Shown: positions 58,847-64,000 of the stretch, piece by piece | How positions within the stretch are numbered: the stretch's first letter is position 1 | Layout: the number at the start of each line of letters is the position of its first letter | NCBI RefSeq assembly: GCF_012489685.1 | Contig: NC_080042.1 | Location: forward strand, 39,251,158 to 39,315,157 | Source of the DNA: Lotus japonicus | Taxonomy: Eukaryota; Streptophyta; Magnoliopsida; Fabales; Fabaceae | Direction: 5' to 3' | DNA length: 64,000 nt | Notes under the pieces: model-generated | What the model saw: the letters and a program-made list of their open reading frames with translations, nothing else | Databases searched by the model: none | What the model was told of the DNA's origin: nothing | Made by a program: the position numbers and the translations under genes

Positions 58847-61246
58847 TTAGGAAGAAAATTCCTTATCATCACACTTCTTACCACATGAGCAAGGTAGGAA
58901 CCTTGCACAGAACTTTTGGAAAAACTCCTCCCAAAAGAGGGTATCATCTAAACCATCGTACCAAATCCTTGCTCCCCCTTTCAAAGAGTGAGGGAAAAGC
59001 TTAATCTTGAGCTCATCACTAGTCACACCTTCCATCTTTACAAGGTGACTAGCTTGAGTGAATCGGGCCGTGTGGGCTTGGAAATTCTCATCTTTAGACC
59101 CCCCATACTTGTTTTCACTAACAAGCTTGATGAGAAATCTATTAAGCTCAACATCTTTTTCACTTACCTTGGGGATCTCCTTTGAAGATCTGGACAAGCT
59201 TTTGATCATATCACAAACAAAACCATCATTAATGTTAGTTTGCAAATTAGGATTGAAAATCGAAAATCTTACCTTGTCCTCACCAACTCTGAAAATGAGC
59301 TGACCCTTATCAACATCAATTTTAGCCCTACCAGTGGCTAAAAAGGGTCGGCCTAGAATGAGAGGAATCTTTGCATCCTCTTCCATGTCCAGCACCACAA
59401 AATCAACTGGGAACACATACTTATCCACCTCCACCATAACATCTTCAATGATCCCATAAGGTGGTTTTAGGGATCGGTCCGCCATTTGTAAGGAGAGAAT
59501 GGTCGGGGTGACCTCTCCTAAGTTCAGCCTTCTAAACATGCTAAGCGGCATCAAGTTAATGCTCGCTCCCAAATCACATAAGGCTTCAACAACAGTCAAC
59601 CCCTCAATCTCCACTGGGATAGTAAAACTCCCAGGATCCCTTCTCTTCTTAGGCATTTTCCTTTGCAAAATGGCACTACACTCCTCGGTCATCATAATAG
59701 TCTCATCAACCTCACTCAACTTCCTCCTCTTATTTAAAATGTCCTTTATGAACTTAGCATAGATAGGCATTTGTTCTAAAGCATCGGAAAAAGGGATATC
59801 AATATGGAGTTTCTTAAAAACATCCATAAATTTTGAAAACTTTTTATCCAAATTCTTTTTAGCCAATGCTTTAGGAAATGGAACTTTGCTAAGTTCAGGA
59901 ATAGGATCATTCACCACTCTAGTTTTAATAGGAACACTCATTTCCTCCTCAACCATCCTCTCACTTTTTCCTCCCTCTGCTTTCTTTTTTAACCCATTCA
60001 ACACTCTACCACTTCTAGTAGTAACAACAGCAGAATTTTCTTGTTCGGGATTGGGGAAAGTATCGGAAGGAAATTTACCTTGAGGCCTTTCGGCAATTTG
60101 CTTGGCTAGCTAGCCAAGTTTGTTCTCCAAGTTCTTGATAGCCGCCTCTTGGTTGTTATGGTTGTTGGTCATGCGGTTGATGCAACTCTCCAATAGCTCC
60201 TCTAAACTCCTCTTGCAATTCACCTTTCCAACAACTTGTGTTTGGACAAGAGGTTCATGATTTGAGGATAGAACTATGCTTCCTTGAGCTATAGCTTTGG
60301 CTTCATTGCTCTCAGCATTGACAGTACACAAGTTACTAACATGAGGTCCACCACAAGACTTGAACTCCACACAAGTCATTCTTGCACCAATAGCCTTGGT
60401 CTCCTTAATATGCATTCGAATCTCCGCCACTTGTTCGGTGAGTTGCTTGTTGGAGGCCAAGAGCTTGTCATAAGCTTCCACTTCAAACTTACTCCTTCGG
60501 GTTTGGCGATCATTTTCAGAGTTCATGGCTCTTGCTGCCATCTTTTCTATTAAGTCATACCCCGCTTGGGGGGGAAGAGCATCGAACTCACCATTTGAAG
60601 CCGCATCTAGGCCAAACCTCTAAGAGTATTGTAGACCATCATAAAATGTTGCAACCAATTCAGCTTGGGTGAGATTGTGTTGAGGACATTTCCTCAAGAG
60701 CTTCTTGAAGCGCTCCCAAGCTTCATAGAGATTTTCCTCAGTGGTTTGCACAAAATTCATAATGTCTTTTTTCAACTTCCTCAAAAAATCTCTTGGGAAG
60801 AACCTTGTTGTGAATTTTTCTGCTAGGTCTTCCCAAGTAGTGATACTCCCTTGAGGTTGTGAATTCAGCCATTCCTCCGCTGCATCCTTCAAAGAAAATG
60901 GAAACAAGCTCAACCGAATTGCATCCGTCGGAACATTGTTCACACGGTAAGTGTTGCAATTCCGGATGAACCTCTCCATGTGGGCATGTGGATCTTCCAA
61001 AGTACCTCCACCATATTGGTTTTGGCTCACCAAGTTGATGAATGCCGGTCTCAACTTAAAGTTTCCCACTCCCTCGGGAAAGACAATACTCCCGGGATAG
61101 TCATAACTCATGGTTGCCGAAGTGAGTTCCCGAAGAGACCGGTTGGCATTCTCAACTTCTTGTTCAAATAATCGGAGGGTGATTCCCTCTTGGATTCTTG
61201 CCTCGATATGGGCTTGCATCTCCTCCTCCGTCATATGGCCACCCAT
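58847..61246 (-). pseudogene. Athila-like Gag-protease ORF with two TAG stops and a second Gag fragment
   Basis: One minus-strand frame runs from the ATG at 61246 to 58847, broken by TAG at 60620-60622 and 60110-60112. The first part is a retrotransposon Gag domain (AFINLVSQNQYGG; LSLFPFSLKDAAEEWL; KFTTRFFPRDFL). Next come a coiled-coil-like stretch and a partial zinc-knuckle motif (CGGPHVSNLC) without its usual first Cys. An aspartic protease, ALCDLGASINLMPLSMFRRL with ILGRPFLATGRAKID, follows. After the protease the frame does not enter RT but carries a second Gag-like block (about 59150-58885: LVSENKYGG; IKLFPHSLKGGARIWY). Gag would form particles and the protease would process them. RT and integrase are absent. 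Confidence 0.85.
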
Positions 61247-61395
61247 GACGGTGTCTCTCTCTAGAGAACCTGAAAGTGTGACACTCAAACAGAGAAAGAT
61301 TAGTAGCACTAATTCTAGACAAAGATAAAAAGAAAAAAAAAATAAAAAAAAATAAAACCACAAACTAAAAACTTAAACCAAAAACCACAAACAAT

Positions 61396-61413
61396 TCCCC
61401 GGCAACGGCGCCA
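61396..61413 (-). promoter_or_regulatory. Athila-like primer binding site (tRNA-Asp)
   Basis: The minus strand reads TGGCGCCGTTGCCGGGGA, an 18-base match to the 3' end expected of plant tRNA-Asp, the usual primer of Athila-type elements. It lies about 150 nt upstream of the gag ATG and six bases from the LTR end. Confidence 0.9.
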
Positions 61414-62220
61414 AAAACTTGTTGGTCAATCCGCAAGTGTACGGAATTCACCCGATTTTAATTTATCGAACCACGAGGAATTGGTGTGGCAATTCAGTTT
61501 AAGATTCAAGTTTAAGGTTGAAAAGCAAGTAAAATTCAGTTTTAATAATTGGTTGTTTCTTGAGTTTGTAAAAGACAAGTAATCACGTAATAAAGCGATT
61601 GAAAAACAGAGATGAGATTGCCTTGGGTTCTTGTTCAACTAATTCAGTTTTAGCAAACCTTCCTATCCAATTAATCCGGAGTCTCTCCTTGATGTTCTAG
61701 CCTAGTTAGTTTTCTTTCGATGCCTCGCAAAGAAAACCATTCCTAATCAAAAGATAGGTTCAATTCCTTGATAACTTAAACATTTGCTAGAAGCACTAAG
61801 CATACAAATCAGGTCAACAAACCCCAACCCTTCCTCTATTCCTAGCAGCAAGTATAGAAGGAGTAATCTCACAACAAGTCCCAATTCTATAACAAACTAT
61901 CGTTATGATTATAGAAAACTAAGAAGCTAGCATGCATTCAAGCTTGAAAGATAAAGCATAGAGGTGAGATTCAAGGGTTTACTCAAAACTTCATGAATAG
62001 AAAAGGATTGATAGCTAAAACATTCAAAGTCTTACAAAGAACCCAAAGCAAAAGGGGTTTTAGCCAAGCATGGCTATAGAATCCATACAAGAAAAGAAGG
62101 ATAAAACCTGGAACATGGACTTGGAGAATGCTTCTCCTCAAGCTCCAGAGCCTAACCCTACTTCTAACTTATTTAGGAATGTATAGAAATGACAAAAGTT
62201 ACAAAAAAATTAAAAAAAGC

Positions 62221-62230
62221 CTATTTATAG
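62221..62230 (-). promoter_or_regulatory. TATA box of Athila-like LTR
   Basis: The minus strand reads GCCTATAAATAGGC, itself a near palindrome, about 975 nt upstream of the gag ATG. It is the best TATA match in this LTR. Confidence 0.65.
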
Positions 62231-62248
62231 GCAAACAGGTCGAGTCTG

Positions 62249-62353
62249 GGCGCTCAGGCGCCAATTCAGAGCGCCTGAGCGCCAATTGCATGAAAAAACA
62301 TGCTCTCTGGACCCTAATTGGCACCTAGGCGCCCATTCCCAGCGCCTAGGCGC
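62249..62353. repeat. GCGCC inverted-repeat cluster upstream of the Athila-like TATA box
   Basis: GGCGCTCAGGCGC (62249-62261) and GCGCCTGAGCGCC (62271-62283) are exact reverse complements, nine bases apart. CACCTAGGCGCC (62322-62333) and the perfect palindrome GCGCCTAGGCGC (62342-62353) follow. The layout suggests regulatory binding sites or a hairpin. Confidence 0.8.
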
Positions 62354-62745
62354 TTAAGCTCGCCTGAAAAGGGCTTTTTGGCTTCTGAAACTCCTCTTTT
62401 CAATCCTCTTTAAGTTTTCCATCAATTCTATGCTTATTGGCCTTCTTTCTTCTTCAGTTCCTGATCTGAAACTTAACCAACAAGCCAAGGAAAATTCTAG
62501 AAGCTCAAAGAGCTTATTAGCACAAGAGATCCTTCAATTAACACAATAAAACCATGCAAGTCCTAAACTTTACCTAAAATGCAAGAAAACTCCCTATAAA
62601 ACTACTAAATTACCAAAGCAAAATAAAGACTAAAGAAAAGATAAAAAATGCATGAGAATGCATGAAACACTACATGAGACTCAACAAAAAGACTCAAAAC
62701 ACACAAAGAAATGACCCTAAAAACACAACTAAAATAGGGTCATCA

Positions 62746-64000
62746 GCGAGCATGTCCAGAATAGGCTAATTTCGCTTTTAGAGCAACGTATTAAGTGAGA
62801 TTTCAAATCCTTGGAAAATTAAAAGGTTATCTTTATTTTTCCTTCGACCAGCGTTTCATTTTGGAACCCTGGACTGTACGCACGATAGTATTCACTTTTC
62901 GGATGTTCGACGACGCTAATTTCTTTGCTTCGAAACCCTAGATTTGATCACGGGATGAAGACTTTTTCTATTCGGGACTTCTAACTAAGTTTCCGTCCGC
63001 GTTGCCAGTTTTGTTTCGACATTTCCAATCTTTCTTTAGAAGGAAGTTTTGTCGTCTGACCATCACAGCAAAAAGTAGTTTTTCGGGACAGATTAACTTA
63101 CATCGCTTCTGGGATTTTAGATATAGTTTTTCCCAAATGTCAGAGATTTGTTATGAGTTCTGGAAATCTGACGCCAGAATCTCTCCTAGAATTCATCGGT
63201 GAACGTGCTGCAAAAATCGGAATCGCGAAATTTTCATTTTCCCGCGATTTCACCTGCCTATAAATAGTCGAAAAAGCAAAATATCTCCTCATTTGCTCCA
63301 AATAGGCCGCGAGTTAGGGAGAGGGGAGGGAGAGGAGATTTTCGCCGAAACTCGACCGATCTTCACGCAGTTCGTTCCTACTTCAAGATATCGAGGTAAC
63401 TAGCTTGATTCTTACCTCTGATCATCGTTTCTGATGCTTTTCTGTAGTCGTTTCTGTGCTCAAAGTTTCGAGCTTTTTGTAAAACTGTCCGTTTTTCCTG
63501 ATTTCTCTGTTGGGGTATGTTCTCTACGTGCCCAAGAGCCTAGAACCTTGGTCGGTATTCGCCGATATGGATCGAGTTGTCCAAGATCTGAAAAATTGTT
63601 TCAAAACCCTTTTTGCGCACATTTCGAAACTTTATTGTCGAAAAGTCGTAATCTGACTTCGTGCCTTTAGGATTTGTTGTCACGGATGTCGTTAGGATCA
63701 TTGCTGTCAAATTTGTTTTTCGAACTGATAACTTTGAGGTTTGGAGCTTTTATTTTGGACCAAAACGCCCCTGAACGGCCGTATTTTGATCCGATTGTCC
63801 GAAAATTGTTCCGACAGTTTCTTTGCCTTAGTTTTACCCAAAAACTACCTTGTAAACAGATTTGATCGAAGAAAAAGAGCCGGAGCCCTTTTTCCTTTTT
63901 GGCCGAGAGCTTGTAGTGTTTGGGGGGGGGGGGGAGTTTTCGTTTTTGAAAACTTGTCTTTTCGAACTCGATTGTTATATTCTAAAGCTTTAATGCTTTG
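62746..64000 (+). repeat. Older, diverged copy of the gypsy LTR family
   Basis: Ordered similarity to about 47955-49180 is visible: GGCTAATTTCGCTTTTAG near 62764, GAAGACTTTTTCTATTC (62956 against 48149), AGAAGGAAGTTTT, CGAAATTTTCATTTTCCCGC, a TATA box, and TTCTTACCTCTGATC. Divergence is high. The Athila-like element interrupts it about 220 bp inside the LTR. It runs off the window. A run of 12 Gs lies near 63923. Confidence 0.75.
63258..63267 (+). promoter_or_regulatory. TATA box of outer gypsy LTR
   Basis: CTATAAATAG in the same context as the TATA box at 48441 of the related LTR. Confidence 0.6.

Larger units (their letters stand above)
57796..62745 (-). mobile_element. Athila-like Ty3/gypsy element, 3' part cut off, enzymes after protease missing
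   Basis: On the minus strand: 5' LTR (62745-61420), tRNA-Asp primer site, gag, protease, then non-coding sequence to 57796, where Copia B begins. No RT, RNase H or integrase is present, so the element was non-autonomous or internally deleted. Its 3' LTR is not in the window. Confidence 0.8.
61420..62745 (-). repeat. Athila-like 5' LTR (about 1.33 kb)
   Basis: The minus strand starts TGATGACCCTATTTTAG at 62745 and ends GACCAACA at 61420. A TATA box is at 62230-62221. GCGCC-rich inverted repeats lie just upstream of it (62249-62353). No ORF in it is credible. Confidence 0.8.

Noticed and set aside
63920..63935. G-run as a regulatory quadruplex
   Set aside because: It is a single homopolymer in a decayed LTR and may be a sequencing artefact.
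1..64000. Host genes, tRNA or rRNA
   Set aside because: Every tRNA-like motif found is a 12-20-base primer binding site, and no other RNA gene or non-transposon coding region was recognised.

Overview
The window looks like repeat-rich, heterochromatic nuclear DNA of a flowering plant. Nothing in it reads as an ordinary host gene, tRNA or rRNA. Every long coding region belongs to an endogenous pararetrovirus or an LTR retrotransposon, and about 30 kb is one satellite array. Motif style (Sirevirus-type Copia with a downstream env-like ORF, Athila-type LTR rich in GCGCC motifs, TCAGA-rich Copia LTR) suggests a legume, but this is a weak inference.

1-9843: an endogenous caulimovirid whose gene order fits the Florendovirus/Petuvirus side of the family. 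A minus-strand segment runs from 8355 to beyond base 1 and is longer than one genome. Bases 1-~335 repeat 8028-~8355, which gives a circular genome of about 8,027 bp. On the minus strand the order is coat protein, protease, RT and RNase H (to 3761), ORF2 (3759-2335, broken by one TAA), promoter region, tRNA-Met primer binding site (1746-1757), leader, and a second start of ORF1 with the movement protein (1337 to the window edge). At 8355 the virus is joined head to head, through a 4-nt filler, to a plus-strand fragment that carries the primer site, leader and movement-protein region and stops at 9843 in satellite DNA.

9844-39955: a satellite with a 162-bp monomer, mixed with 56-bp deletion monomers. 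It has higher-order structure: two adjacent 7,861-bp units (18841-26701 and 26702-34562) that look identical, a third overlapping partial copy, and a 597-bp local duplication. The last 3 kb is full of single-base indels and ends in exactly 100 Ns (39956-40055).

40056-64000: a nest of LTR retrotransposons. Copia A (minus, Sirevirus-like; gag, pol cut by the gap, 5' LTR 44189-45383) sits in the 5' LTR of a chromodomain-type Ty3/gypsy element (plus; LTR remnant 45384-46000, gutted interior, 3.66-kb 3' LTR 47737-51396). That gypsy element interrupts Copia B (plus; pol with three TAG stops, env-like ORF, repeated polypurine motifs, 3' LTR 56418-57795). Copia B appears to interrupt an Athila-like element (minus; gag-protease with two TAG stops and a second gag fragment after the protease; tRNA-Asp primer site; LTR 61420-62745). 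The Athila-like element lies in an older copy of the same gypsy LTR family (62746-64000).

The elements do not form a pathway. They record successive insertion, duplication and decay. The best leads are the inverted virus junction, a candidate leader intron in the virus, the near-identical satellite units, and the gag-protease-gag arrangement.
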